A DNA stretch of 64,000 bases from Methylobacterium sp. Leaf125 (GTDB lineage: Bacteria > Pseudomonadota > Alphaproteobacteria > Rhizobiales > Beijerinckiaceae): NCBI RefSeq assembly GCF_001423085.1, contig NZ_LMNU01000001.1:229648-293647 (forward strand), read 5' to 3'. Position numbers and translations under genes: made by a program. Positions within the stretch are counted from its first letter, which is position 1. Every line of letters starts with the position of its first letter. The notes below the pieces were generated by a model that worked only from the letters and a program-made list of their open reading frames with translations, had not been told where the DNA came from and did not search any database. Below, one piece after another: positions 18,788 through 26,797 of the stretch.

Positions 18788-19054
18788 ATGAGAAAAGCTC
18801 TGCTCGCCGCCAGCCTCGTCCTGTCCGCCTTCGCCCTGTCGGGCGCGGCCGAAGCGCAGGGCCTGCCGGGCGGCATCCGCCGAGGCGCGGCCGAGGGCGA
18901 CCGGGTCGCCGGTCCGGTGGGCGGCATCGTCGGCGGCGCCGTCGGCGGCGCGGTCGGGACCGTGAACGGGGCGCTCGGCATCGATCCGGGCCGTCGCGCC
19001 TACCGCACCCGCATGAAGTCCCGCCGCCACGCCCATCACCGCCGTCACCGCTGA
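18788..19054 (+). CDS. Small glycine-rich exported protein
   Basis: An 88-residue protein with a good Sec signal peptide (MRKALLAASLVLSAFALSGA, cut after AEA at about residue 23). The mature part holds a glycine-zipper-like stretch (GGIVGGAVGGAVG) and a very basic His/Arg tail ending HAHHRRHR. GGGAGA gives a good ribosome site. Glycine-zipper periplasmic or outer-membrane-associated proteins of this size are common in Rhizobiales and of unknown role. Its last ten bases overlap the end of the convergent EamA transporter gene. Confidence 0.8.
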   Translation: MRKALLAASLVLSAFALSGAAEAQGLPGGIRRGAAEGDRVAGPVGGIVGGAVGGAVGTVNGALGIDPGRRAYRTRMKSRRHAHHRRHR

Positions 19055-20043
19055 GGCGGTGCGGGATCCCGTGGCCCGACCGCGCCGGCCGGCCGGCGGC
19101 GTCCACGGGATTCCTGGGCCAGCAGGATGAGCCCGGACCCGATGACGATGGACGCGCCGATCAGCGTCCATCGGTTCGGCACGTCGCCGAAGATCAGGTA
19201 GCCCAGCATCACCGACCAGAGCAGCTGGGTGTAGATGAAGGGGGCCAGCACGTTGGCCGGCGCCCGGGCATGGGCCAGGACCAGGAGCCAGTGCCCGAGG
19301 GTGCCGAACAGCCCGACCCCGATCAGGAGCGCCCAGGTGGCCCAGGCCGTCGGCGTGGTCCAGATCCAGGGCAGGAGCGGGGTCATCACCGCGAGCCCGG
19401 CCAGCCCCGAGTAGAAGACCGTCGTGGCCGTCGAATCGACGCTCGCGAGCTTGCGCGTGGTCAGCACGTAGAACGCGTAGCACAGCATGTTGCCGATGCT
19501 CAGGAGCACGGCGGGCTGGAAGGCGCCGACGCCCGGACGCACGATGACCAGGACGCCGAGGAAGCCGATCGCCACCGCCCCCAGGCGACGCGGCGACGAC
19601 CATTCGCCCAGGAGCGGCCCCGCGAGCAGGGCCGCCATCAGCGGCGTCGCGAACTGGATCGACAGGGTCTCGGCGAGCTGGAGCTTGCGCAGGGCGAGGA
19701 AGTTGAGGGCCGTCGAGCCGAACAGCAGCAGCGAGCGCAGGACCTGGAGCGTGAGCCGGTTCGTCCGCGCCACCCCGGGCGTCCGGACCGGATTGAGGAC
19801 CATCAGCACCAGCGAGACGTTCACCGCGTAGCGCATGAAGGTCGACAGCAGCGGATCGACGCCCAGGCCCGCCAGGGTCTTGGCCGAAGCGTCGAGGCAG
19901 GCGAAGAACGCCAGCGTGCCGCACATCAGCGCGATGCCGGCCAGGCGCCGGTTCGGGGGCGCGGCGCCCTCTGGTTGTGACCTCAACGACGTGATCCCGA
20001 TCCGCGACGGCGTTCCGCCCGGTGTGAACGGCGCGGGGCCCAA
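19045..20043 (-). CDS. EamA/DMT family transporter
   Basis: A 332-residue inner-membrane protein of the drug/metabolite transporter superfamily with two EamA repeats, ten predicted hydrophobic helices (from LAGIALMCGTLAFFACLDA onward) and a cytosolic tail. Such carriers export metabolites or amino acids; the substrate is not predictable. The start is uncertain: the only initiation codons ahead of the first helix are TTG at 20043 or 19986, without a clear ribosome site, and the first ATG falls inside helix 1. The gene converges on and overlaps the small exported protein by ten bases. Confidence 0.85.
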   Translation of the reverse strand: MGPAPFTPGGTPSRIGITSLRSQPEGAAPPNRRLAGIALMCGTLAFFACLDASAKTLAGLGVDPLLSTFMRYAVNVSLVLMVLNPVRTPGVARTNRLTLQVLRSLLLFGSTALNFLALRKLQLAETLSIQFATPLMAALLAGPLLGEWSSPRRLGAVAIGFLGVLVIVRPGVGAFQPAVLLSIGNMLCYAFYVLTTRKLASVDSTATTVFYSGLAGLAVMTPLLPWIWTTPTAWATWALLIGVGLFGTLGHWLLVLAHARAPANVLAPFIYTQLLWSVMLGYLIFGDVPNRWTLIGASIVIGSGLILLAQESRGRRRPAGAVGPRDPAPPQR

Positions 20044-20253
20044 GCTTTAAAGCAGGCGCGGGGCAGCGCACACCTGCGTGGGGATCGGGTCCGCCACGGC
20101 GACGGAGCATCGATCCGCGACGCGAAACCAGCTCGTTCGTAACCAGATGGTGACTCTCAGTTGCGATCGCGTCCGCGAATCGCCCGGCCTGCACGAAGTC
20201 TTATCGATGCCCGCTCAGGATCGCCGGCGAACGTCTCTGGCGGAGGGCCATCC

Positions 20254-20547
20254 ATGGCGAAGACCATACCGTTGCTTGCGACCTTCGGGCTAATCTGCCT
20301 GATGGTTCTCCCCGCTCCGGGCATCCTGGGCCTGATGATCGGCCTCGGCTGCGCGATCACCATCGTGATCTGCGCCGCGATCTGGCTGTTCGACCGGGTC
20401 GCCACCCGCCTCGCCTTCTTCCTGGAACAGAGCAGCGAGCGCCTGTTCCGGCGCCGCCGGGCCGTGCATGCGGGCTCCGGCATGATGCGCAAGGCGAAGC
20501 CCCCGAAGGCCAAGGTCGCGGCGAAGGTCGCAGCCAAGGTCGCGTAG
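20254..20547 (+). CDS. Small membrane protein with Lys/Ala-rich tail
   Basis: A 97-residue hypothetical protein. Two adjacent hydrophobic segments (about residues 5-22 and 24-45) form a helical hairpin, followed by a basic linker (FRRRR) and a C-terminal repeat AKVAAKVAAKVA encoded by three 12-bp units near 20508-20543. The ATG is preceded by GGAGGG. No family is recognised. The Lys/Ala tail resembles histone-like or PhaF-like basic tails in composition only. Confidence 0.72.
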   Translation: MAKTIPLLATFGLICLMVLPAPGILGLMIGLGCAITIVICAAIWLFDRVATRLAFFLEQSSERLFRRRRAVHAGSGMMRKAKPPKAKVAAKVAAKVA

Positions 20548-20603
20548 ACCGCGGCGCGCGAGGGGGATCGGTTCGAGGGGGCGTGGTCCGGGGGTTGCCG
20601 GCG

Positions 20604-21140
20604 CTACAGCGCGTCCGGGACGGCCAGGCCGTCCGCCTCGTCCTCGTCCATCTCGGCATCGCCCTCGACCTCGTGACCGGTGACGCCGGAGGCTTCCGCG
20701 AGGTTGCGGGCGGCCTTGCGCAGGAGCTTGCGCAGGCGGCGCTTCTCCTTGCCGTCGAACCCGTCGAGGAGTTCGGCCTCGACCTCGTCCCACAGCCGCT
20801 CGATGGCGGCGGCCTTGGCGAGGCCCGTCTCGGTGAGGCGCACGCGGACGATGCGGCCGTCGCCGGCCTCGGCGCGGCGCTCGACGAACCCCAGGGCCGC
20901 GAGCCGCGAGATGGTCTTGGAGGCGGTCGGCGGACGCACCCGCAGGGTCGCGGCGAGGTCGCCCATCGTCATGGTCCCGGCCGCGGCAAGCGCCTGGACC
21001 ACCTGTTCCTGTCCGGCGAAGAGATCGAGGCTGGCCAGCCGGTCGCCCACGCGGGAGCGGTGCAGGCGCGCGGCCTGGACCAGGGCCCAGCCCACGCTCT
21101 TGGCGCCCGGAGGCCGCAGGCGCTTGTCGGACTTGCTCAT
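20604..21140 (-). CDS. MarR family transcriptional regulator
   Basis: A 178-residue winged-helix regulator. Helix-turn-helix segment MTMGDLAATLRVRPPTASKTISRLAALGFVERR spans about residues 58-90 and is followed by the wing (GDGRIVRVRLTETG). The C terminus is acidic (EVEGDAEMDEDEADG). I take the ATG at MSKSDK with GGAG just upstream; the open frame extends 108 bases further to 21248. The ligand and targets are unknown. It is divergent from the sugar-nucleotide operon, 435 bases away, and could control it, but no operator is evident. Confidence 0.85.
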   Translation of the reverse strand: MSKSDKRLRPPGAKSVGWALVQAARLHRSRVGDRLASLDLFAGQEQVVQALAAAGTMTMGDLAATLRVRPPTASKTISRLAALGFVERRAEAGDGRIVRVRLTETGLAKAAAIERLWDEVEAELLDGFDGKEKRRLRKLLRKAARNLAEASGVTGHEVEGDAEMDEDEADGLAVPDAL

Positions 21141-21575
21141 GCTCCGCTCGCCATCCGTGTCACCGCTCGTCTCGGGGAGCGACGCCATCACCGCGCGGGT
21201 CAAGCCCTCGCGGGGTTCGACCATCCCGCGCTCGTCAGCCGCCCGCATCGCTCGTGCCCTCTGCTCTCATACCCCGCGAACGATGGGCCCGCGCCGGTCA
21301 ATCCGGGCACATCCACCGGCAACCGGGAACGTCCCTTCGTCCCGGGGCATGACCGGCCCGTATGAAGCTGGGATGACAGTGCCCGGCCCGGGGGCCCGAG
21401 CGGGCTGGAAAAGTCGGCTAAACGCCCGGTCGGTCCCGGGGCCCGCCCCGTGCCTGGACGAAGGCCGACCCCTCGACTAAGCCTTGCGCGACGGGGCGCA
21501 CGCGTCCGCAGCGCGACTGTTCCCACACCAGGACCTTGTCCCGCGCCAGAACCTCCGACGACCACTCAGGAATCC
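21141..21575. other. Divergent intergenic region before the CDP-sugar operon
   Basis: About 435 bases of GC-rich sequence between the marR start and rfbF. It must carry the promoter of the CDP-sugar operon. I see no clear -35/-10 pair, terminator or strong dyad. AGGA lies 5 bases before the rfbF ATG. Confidence 0.4.
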
Positions 21576-22343
21576 ATGAAGGCAGTCATCCTCGCAGGCG
21601 GTCTCGGCACGCGCCTCTCGGAGGAGACGGTGACCCGGCCCAAGCCCATGCTGGAGATCGGCGGCCGGCCGATTCTCTGGCACATCATGCAGATCTTCGC
21701 CGCCCACGGGGTGCGCGAGTTCGTGATCTGCCTCGGCTACAAGGGCTACGTCATCAAGGAGTTCTTCCTGAACTACCGGCTGCACCTGTCCGACGTGACG
21801 GTCGACATCGGGCGCGGCCACGTGGACTTCCACCGCAGCACCGCCGAGGACTGGCGCGTCTCGCTGATCGAGACCGGCGAGACCACGATGACGGGCGGGC
21901 GCCTCAAGCGGGTGCGCGACTATCTCGGCGACGACGACTTCTTCATGACCTACGGCGACGGCGTCGCCGACGTGGACCTGACGGCCCTGGCGGCCTTCCA
22001 CCGGGCGCACGGCAAGCTCGCCACCCTCACGGCGGTGACGCCGCCGGGCCGCTTCGGGGCGCTGGAGCTGGAGGACGGCACGGTGCGGCGCTTCCGGGAG
22101 AAGCCCGCCGGGGACGGGGCGACGATCAACGGCGGCTTCTTCGTGCTCTCGCCGCGGGTGCTCGACCGGATCGCCGGCGACGCCACCGTCTGGGAGGCGG
22201 AGCCCCTGGAGGGCCTGGCCGCCGACGGGCAGCTCGCGGCCTACGTCCATGCGGGCTTCTGGCAGGCCATGGACACCCTGCGCGACAAGAACCACCTCGA
22301 AGCCCTGTGGGCGGGGGACGCGCCGCCCTGGAAGTGCTGGTAG
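21576..22343 (+). CDS. rfbF: Glucose-1-phosphate cytidylyltransferase
   Basis: A 255-residue nucleotidyltransferase that makes CDP-glucose from CTP and glucose-1-phosphate, the entry to CDP-6-deoxysugars. It shows the signature AGGLGTRLSEET with RPKPM (about residues 7-23), the metal site TYGDGVAD near 128, and the RfbF-specific DFHRSTAEDW. The full family length ends in WKCW. The gene opens a five-gene operon (rfbF, rfbG, methyltransferase, 3,5-epimerase, reductase) with short or overlapping junctions. Confidence 0.96.
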   Translation: MKAVILAGGLGTRLSEETVTRPKPMLEIGGRPILWHIMQIFAAHGVREFVICLGYKGYVIKEFFLNYRLHLSDVTVDIGRGHVDFHRSTAEDWRVSLIETGETTMTGGRLKRVRDYLGDDDFFMTYGDGVADVDLTALAAFHRAHGKLATLTAVTPPGRFGALELEDGTVRRFREKPAGDGATINGGFFVLSPRVLDRIAGDATVWEAEPLEGLAADGQLAAYVHAGFWQAMDTLRDKNHLEALWAGDAPPWKCW

Positions 22344-22385
22344 TCTGGCGCCAGCGAAGATCGTTTCCGGAGATCGTTTCAGAGC

Positions 22386-23510
22386 GTGCAGCCCTCGCCC
22401 TTCCCGCAGCCCTCGCCCTTCCCCTTGCCGCGCACGCGCGGCCCGAATCCCGATCCCGCCTTCTGGGCCGGGCGGCGGGTGCTCGTCACCGGCCATACCG
22501 GCTTCAAGGGCGGCTGGCTCTGCCTGTGGCTGGAGCGCCTCGGCGCCCGGGTGAGCGGGCTGGCCCTGGCCCCCGACAGCACCCCGAGCCTGTTCGCGAC
22601 GGCCGGCCTCGGCACCGGCCTCGACTCGCACCTCGCCGACATCCGCGACCCGGCGGCGGTGCAGGCCTGCGTCACCGCCACGGCCCCGGAGGTCGTCATC
22701 CACATGGCGGCCCAGGCCCTGGTGCGCGCCTCCTACCGCGACCCGCTGGCCACCTATGCCACCAACGTGATGGGCACCGCCCACGTGCTGGAGGCGGTGC
22801 GGGCGACGCCCTCCGTCCGGGCCGTCGTGGTGGTGACGAGCGACAAGGCCTACGCGAACCAGGAATGGCCCTGGGGCTACCGCGAGACGGAGGCCCTCGG
22901 CGGGCACGACCCCTACAGCAGCTCCAAGGGCTGCACCGAGCTGGTGGCGGCGGCCTACCGGGCCTCGTTCCTCGCCCAGCGGGATTGCCGGCTCGCCACC
23001 GCCCGGGCAGGCAACGTCATCGGCGGCGGCGACTGGTCGGAGGACAGGCTCGTGCCGGACATCGTCCACGCCTTCGCGCGGGGCGACTCGGTGGAGATCC
23101 GCGCCCCCCACGCGACGCGGCCCTGGCAGCACGTGCTCGAGCCCCTGAGCGGTTACCTCCGCCTCGCCGAATGCCTGTCGGGGGCGGACGGGGCGCGCTA
23201 CGCCGAGGCCTGGAACTTCGGCCCGGCCGACGAGGATTGCCGGCCCGTGGCCCATCTCGTCGACGCCCTCGCCCAGGCCTGGGGCTCCGAGGCCCTCTGG
23301 CACCTGTCGGAGGCGATCCACCCGCACGAGGCGACCTTCCTCAAGGTCGATTCGGCCAAGGCCCGCACCCATCTCGGCTGGGACCGGCGCCTGCGCCTCG
23401 ATGCGGCCCTGGCCTGGACCGCGGCCTGGCACCGGGCCCAAGCCGGCGGGGCTTGCGCCCGCGACCTGACCCTGGCGCAGATCGGCGCCTACGAGGCGCT
23501 CGCCGCATGA
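22386..23510 (+). CDS. rfbG: CDP-glucose 4,6-dehydratase
   Basis: A 374-residue extended SDR that converts CDP-glucose to CDP-4-keto-6-deoxyglucose. It has the NAD site VTGHTGFKGGW (about 34-44), VTSDKAY and the catalytic DPYSSSKG with the YxxxK pair, plus the family's ARAGNVIGGGDW. The only plausible start is GTG at 22386, which adds about 24 residues before the usual family start. That extra part is low-complexity (PSPFP twice) and comes from an 18-bp direct repeat. The stop overlaps the next ATG (ATGA). Confidence 0.95.
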   Translation: MQPSPFPQPSPFPLPRTRGPNPDPAFWAGRRVLVTGHTGFKGGWLCLWLERLGARVSGLALAPDSTPSLFATAGLGTGLDSHLADIRDPAAVQACVTATAPEVVIHMAAQALVRASYRDPLATYATNVMGTAHVLEAVRATPSVRAVVVVTSDKAYANQEWPWGYRETEALGGHDPYSSSKGCTELVAAAYRASFLAQRDCRLATARAGNVIGGGDWSEDRLVPDIVHAFARGDSVEIRAPHATRPWQHVLEPLSGYLRLAECLSGADGARYAEAWNFGPADEDCRPVAHLVDALAQAWGSEALWHLSEAIHPHEATFLKVDSAKARTHLGWDRRLRLDAALAWTAAWHRAQAGGACARDLTLAQIGAYEALAA

Positions 23511-24766
23511 TGGCCCCGACCCCGACCCCGACCCCGCCTCCGGCCCGAAGCTGCCGCGCCTGCGGGGCGCCCCTGCACCGGAGCGTGGCCGATCTCGGCC
23601 TGTCGCCCCTGGCCAACGCCTACGTGCCGGCCGACCGCGCCGATCGGGGCGAGAGTTTCCATCCCCTCCACGCCTTCGTCTGCGAGGCCTGCTGGCTGGT
23701 GCAGCTCGAGGCCTTCGAGACGCCGGAGGCGATCTTCTCGGACTACGCCTACTTCTCCGGCTTCTCCGCCGGCTGGCTCGCCCATGCGAAGGCCTACGTC
23801 GCGGCCATGCAGGCGCGCTTCGGTCTCGGGCCGGACAGCAAGGTCGTGGAGGTGGCGAGCAACGACGGCTACCTGCTGCGCGCCGTCGTGGCCCGCGGCA
23901 TCCCGGCCCTCGGCGTCGAACCGGCCGCCAACGTGGCGGCGGTGGCGCGCGCGCACGGCATCCCCACCGCGGTGGCGTTCTTCGGGGCGGAGACCGCCCG
24001 GCGTCTCGCGGCGGAGGGCCACGCCGCCGATCTCATGGCGGCCAACAACGTGCTGGCGCACGTGCCCGACATCCACGACTTCGTGGAGGGCTTCCGGATT
24101 CTCCTGAAGCCCGAGGGCGTCGCCACCTTCGAGTTCCCGCACCTCCTGCGGATGATCGCGGAGCGCCAGTTCGACACCATCTACCACGAGCACTTCTCGT
24201 ACCTTGCCCTCGGGGTCGTCTCGGGGATCCTGGAGGCGCACGGCCTGCGGGTCTTCGACGTGGAGGAATGGCCGACCCATGGCGGCTCCCTCCGGGTCTT
24301 CGCCTGCCACGCGGCGGCCGCCCACCCGCAGGGTCCGGCCGTGGCCCGGGTGCTGGCGGCGGAGCGTGCCGGGGGCCTGTTCGACGCGAGCGGCTACGCC
24401 GCCTTCGCGGAGGACGTGGTGCGCATCAAGTGCACCACCCTCGCCTTCCTGGCGGAGCTGCGGCTGACGGGGAAGACCGTCTGCGCCTATGGGGCGGCGG
24501 CCAAGGGCAACACCTTCCTGAATTACTGCGGCATCGGTCCCGAGCTGGTGCGGGCCGTGGCCGACCGCTCGCCGCACAAGCAGGGCACGCTCCTGCCGGG
24601 GAGCCGCATCCCGGTGGTCGCACCGGAGGCCCTCCTGGCACGGCGGCCGGACTACGTCCTGATCCTGCCCTGGAACCTGAAGGACGAGATCGCCGGCGAG
24701 ATGGCCGCCATTCGGGATTGGGGCGGGCGCTTCGTCACCGCGATCCCGCGCCTCGCGGTGTTCTGA
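23507..24766 (+). CDS. SAM-dependent sugar C-methyltransferase (TylC3/TcaB9 type)
   Basis: A 419-residue three-domain methyltransferase of the NDP-hexose C-methyltransferase family. The N-terminal zinc site is Cys16-x2-Cys19 and Cys59-x2-Cys62; the SAM site is VVEVASNDGYL (113-123). The YHEHFSYL motif (Tyr226, His229) matches the catalytic Tyr/His of the C3-methyltransferase TcaB9. The third, Rossmann-like domain starts near GKTVCAYGAAAKGNTF. With CDP-4-keto-6-deoxyglucose from the two upstream genes, it most likely adds a methyl at C3. The start overlaps the rfbG stop by four bases. Confidence 0.9.
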   Translation: MMAPTPTPTPPPARSCRACGAPLHRSVADLGLSPLANAYVPADRADRGESFHPLHAFVCEACWLVQLEAFETPEAIFSDYAYFSGFSAGWLAHAKAYVAAMQARFGLGPDSKVVEVASNDGYLLRAVVARGIPALGVEPAANVAAVARAHGIPTAVAFFGAETARRLAAEGHAADLMAANNVLAHVPDIHDFVEGFRILLKPEGVATFEFPHLLRMIAERQFDTIYHEHFSYLALGVVSGILEAHGLRVFDVEEWPTHGGSLRVFACHAAAAHPQGPAVARVLAAERAGGLFDASGYAAFAEDVVRIKCTTLAFLAELRLTGKTVCAYGAAAKGNTFLNYCGIGPELVRAVADRSPHKQGTLLPGSRIPVVAPEALLARRPDYVLILPWNLKDEIAGEMAAIRDWGGRFVTAIPRLAVF

Positions 24767-24770
24767 GCCC

Positions 24771-25301
24771 ATGCGCTTCGAGGCCCTGCCGCTCGCCGGC
24801 GCGTACCGGATCGTCCCGGAACCCCATGCCGACGCGCGCGGCTTCTTCGCCCGCACCGCCTGCGCGGAGGATTTCGCCGCGCGGGGCCTCGTCGGCGCCT
24901 TCGCGCAGTCCAGCATCTCCTACAATGCCCGGCGCGGCACCGTGCGGGGCCTGCACTTCGCCGCCGAGCCCCACGCGGAGACCAAGCTCGTGCGCTGCAC
25001 GGCCGGCGCGATCCACGACGTCCTCGTCGACCTGCGGCCGGATTCCGCCACCTACCTCCGGTCCTACGGGGCCGAGCTCAGCGCCGGGAACCGCCACGCC
25101 CTCTACATTCCGGCGGGCTTCGGCCACGGCTTCCAGGCGCTCAGCGACGGCGCGGAAGTGCTCTACATGATCGACCGTCCCTACGTGGCCGGCAGCGCCC
25201 GGGGCCTGCGCTGGAACGATCCGAGCCTCGACGTCGCCTGGCCGGAGCCCGTCACGGTGATCGCCGAGCGCGATCTCGCCTATCCCGACTGGGTGCGGTG
25301 A
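24771..25301 (+). CDS. dTDP-4-dehydrorhamnose 3,5-epimerase family protein
   Basis: A 176-residue RmlC-like cupin that epimerises 4-keto-6-deoxy sugar nucleotides at C3 and/or C5. Visible are the opening DARGFFARTA, the catalytic base His62 in VRGLHFAAEPHAETK with Lys72, and the C-terminal LYMIDRPY..GLRWNDPSL block. In this operon the substrate should be a CDP-linked, C-methylated 4-keto sugar rather than dTDP-rhamnose precursor, since no rmlA, rmlB or rmlD is near. It lies four bases after the methyltransferase stop, and its own stop overlaps the next GTG start. Confidence 0.92.
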   Translation: MRFEALPLAGAYRIVPEPHADARGFFARTACAEDFAARGLVGAFAQSSISYNARRGTVRGLHFAAEPHAETKLVRCTAGAIHDVLVDLRPDSATYLRSYGAELSAGNRHALYIPAGFGHGFQALSDGAEVLYMIDRPYVAGSARGLRWNDPSLDVAWPEPVTVIAERDLAYPDWVR

Positions 25302-26203
25302 GGGAGCGCGTCCTCGTCACGGGTGCGGCCGGCTTCGTCGGCCACCACGCCGTGAAGGCCCTGCGGGCGCGCGGGTTCGCGGTTCACGGCGTCGGGCGTG
25401 CCGCCTCTGCCGAGGCGGGCTGGCACGCCGCCGACCTGCTCGTCCCCGAGGAACGGCGCGCGCTGCTGGCGCAGGTCCGGCCGAGCCACCTCCTCCACCT
25501 CGCCTGGGATGCCGAGCCCGGCCGCTACTGGACCTCGGCGCGCAACCTCGACTGGGCCGCGGCCACCCTGGATCTCGCCCAGGCCTTCGCGGCCTCGGGG
25601 GGCCGACGGTTCGTGGGGGTCGGCACCTGCGCCGAGTATGCGTGGGGCGCGGCCCGCCTCGACGAGGCGACGACGCCCTGCCGGCCCGCGACGCTCTACG
25701 GCGCCGCCAAGGACGGGACGCGGCGTATCCTGGAGGCGTTCGCCGGGCAGACCGCGATGCGGTTCGCCTGGGGTCGGCTGTTCTACCTCTACGGGCCCGG
25801 CGAGCGTCGCGGGCGGCTGGTCCCGGACGCGCTCCAGGCGCTGACCGCCGGTACGGCGTTCCCGACCTCGCACGGGCTCCAGCGCCGCGACTTCCTGCAC
25901 GTCGCGGATGCCGCCGCGGCCCTGGCCGCCCTGGTGGCGGGGGACGTGACCGGGCCGGTGAATATCGGCTCGGGCACGGCGATCCCAGTGCGGACGCTCC
26001 TCGAAGGGCTCGCCGCCCGGATCGGGGGCGCCGAGCACCTGGATTTCGGGGCCCGTCCCCTGAGCCCGACCGAGCCACCGGTCATCGAGGCCGGGACCCG
26101 CATCCTGACGGAGACCGTGGGGTTCCGGCCGCGCTTCGACCTGGCACGGGGCCTCGACGACACCGTGGCGTGGTGGCGGGCCCAGGGCCAGCCGCCGGCC
26201 TGA
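25298..26203 (+). CDS. NAD-dependent epimerase/reductase, nucleotide sugar
   Basis: A 301-residue extended SDR: VTGAAGFVGHHAV (dinucleotide site, residues about 6-18), LHLAWDAEPG, GVGTCAEY and the YGAAKD catalytic YxxxK pair, then RLFYLYGPGE. It begins with GTG overlapping the 3,5-epimerase stop. As last gene of the operon it is the natural candidate for the C4 ketoreductase that finishes the CDP-deoxysugar. It could also be a 4-epimerase; sequence alone does not decide. It lies 12 bases from the convergent receiver-domain gene. Confidence 0.88.
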   Translation: MRERVLVTGAAGFVGHHAVKALRARGFAVHGVGRAASAEAGWHAADLLVPEERRALLAQVRPSHLLHLAWDAEPGRYWTSARNLDWAAATLDLAQAFAASGGRRFVGVGTCAEYAWGAARLDEATTPCRPATLYGAAKDGTRRILEAFAGQTAMRFAWGRLFYLYGPGERRGRLVPDALQALTAGTAFPTSHGLQRRDFLHVADAAAALAALVAGDVTGPVNIGSGTAIPVRTLLEGLAARIGGAEHLDFGARPLSPTEPPVIEAGTRILTETVGFRPRFDLARGLDDTVAWWRAQGQPPA

Positions 26204-26215
26204 CCGCTCAGGGCC

Positions 26216-26602
26216 TCAGCAGGGCAGCAGGCCCCTGAGCTGGGACAGGATGTCCTCGCCGGTGCAGGGCCGGGCGATGAACTTGGCTCCCTTCGGCATC
26301 CGCTCGGGATCGGGGGCAGCGCGCCCCGAGACGATCACGATCGGCAGCTGCGGCCGGGCCTCGGACACCGCGGTCGCGAGTTCGAAGCCGTTGGTCTTGC
26401 CGGACAACTCGACGTCCGTGATCAGGCCGCAGATGTCGGGGCGGGCCTGGATGATGCCGAGGGCCCGCTCGGCCGAGGCGCATTGCACGGTCTCGTATCC
26501 GCCATTCTCGAGAACGTCGCCGAGGTCCATGATCGTCAGGGCCTCGTCCTCCACCAGCAGGATCACCGGCCGGTCGTCGTTCGCCTTCGCCTCATCCACC
26601 AC
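26216..26602 (-). CDS. Single-domain response regulator (receiver only)
   Basis: A 128-residue CheY-like receiver without an output domain. The acidic pair is in LLVEDEA (Glu18, Asp19), the phospho-acceptor is Asp63 in LITDVELSG, the Ser/Thr position is IVSGRA, and the conserved Lys is in AKFIARP. The start is taken as GTG (26602) because GGAGGG lies correctly upstream; longer frames run to 26683. Orphan receivers like this usually act in phosphorelays with hybrid histidine kinases. No kinase is nearby. Confidence 0.88.
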   Translation of the reverse strand: MVDEAKANDDRPVILLVEDEALTIMDLGDVLENGGYETVQCASAERALGIIQARPDICGLITDVELSGKTNGFELATAVSEARPQLPIVIVSGRAAPDPERMPKGAKFIARPCTGEDILSQLRGLLPC

Positions 26603-26696
26603 GATGCACCCTCCAGCCTGTCTGGCCGCGGGCCCCGCCCGGGACCGGGACCCGCGCGTGAAGCCCGGGGGCCCGCACGGCACGATCAGGGTCTCC

Positions 26697-26729
26697 GGGG
26701 ATCCTGGACACTTCGGGGATCTTGGACAC
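26697..26729. repeat. Direct repeat upstream of the receiver gene
   Basis: Two copies of GGGGATCYTGGACAC (26697-26711 and 26715-26729), repeating every 18 bases, about 95-130 bases upstream of the receiver-domain start and downstream of bioA. They could be a paired regulator site or a chance local duplication. Confidence 0.4.
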
Positions 26730-26797
26730 GGGGCCAGCGCAACGTCATCCCAACGAGCGACGCGGGCGTGGGTTGCACCGGATGCAGGGTCCCGCCG

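Noticed and set aside
20508-20546. Lys/Ala repeat of the small membrane protein as a separate mobile repeat
   Set aside because: It is a simple in-frame codon repeat inside one small gene with no copy elsewhere in the window.
21477-23441. Long minus-strand frame opposite rfbF and rfbG
   Set aside because: Antisense shadow; both plus-strand genes have diagnostic motifs.
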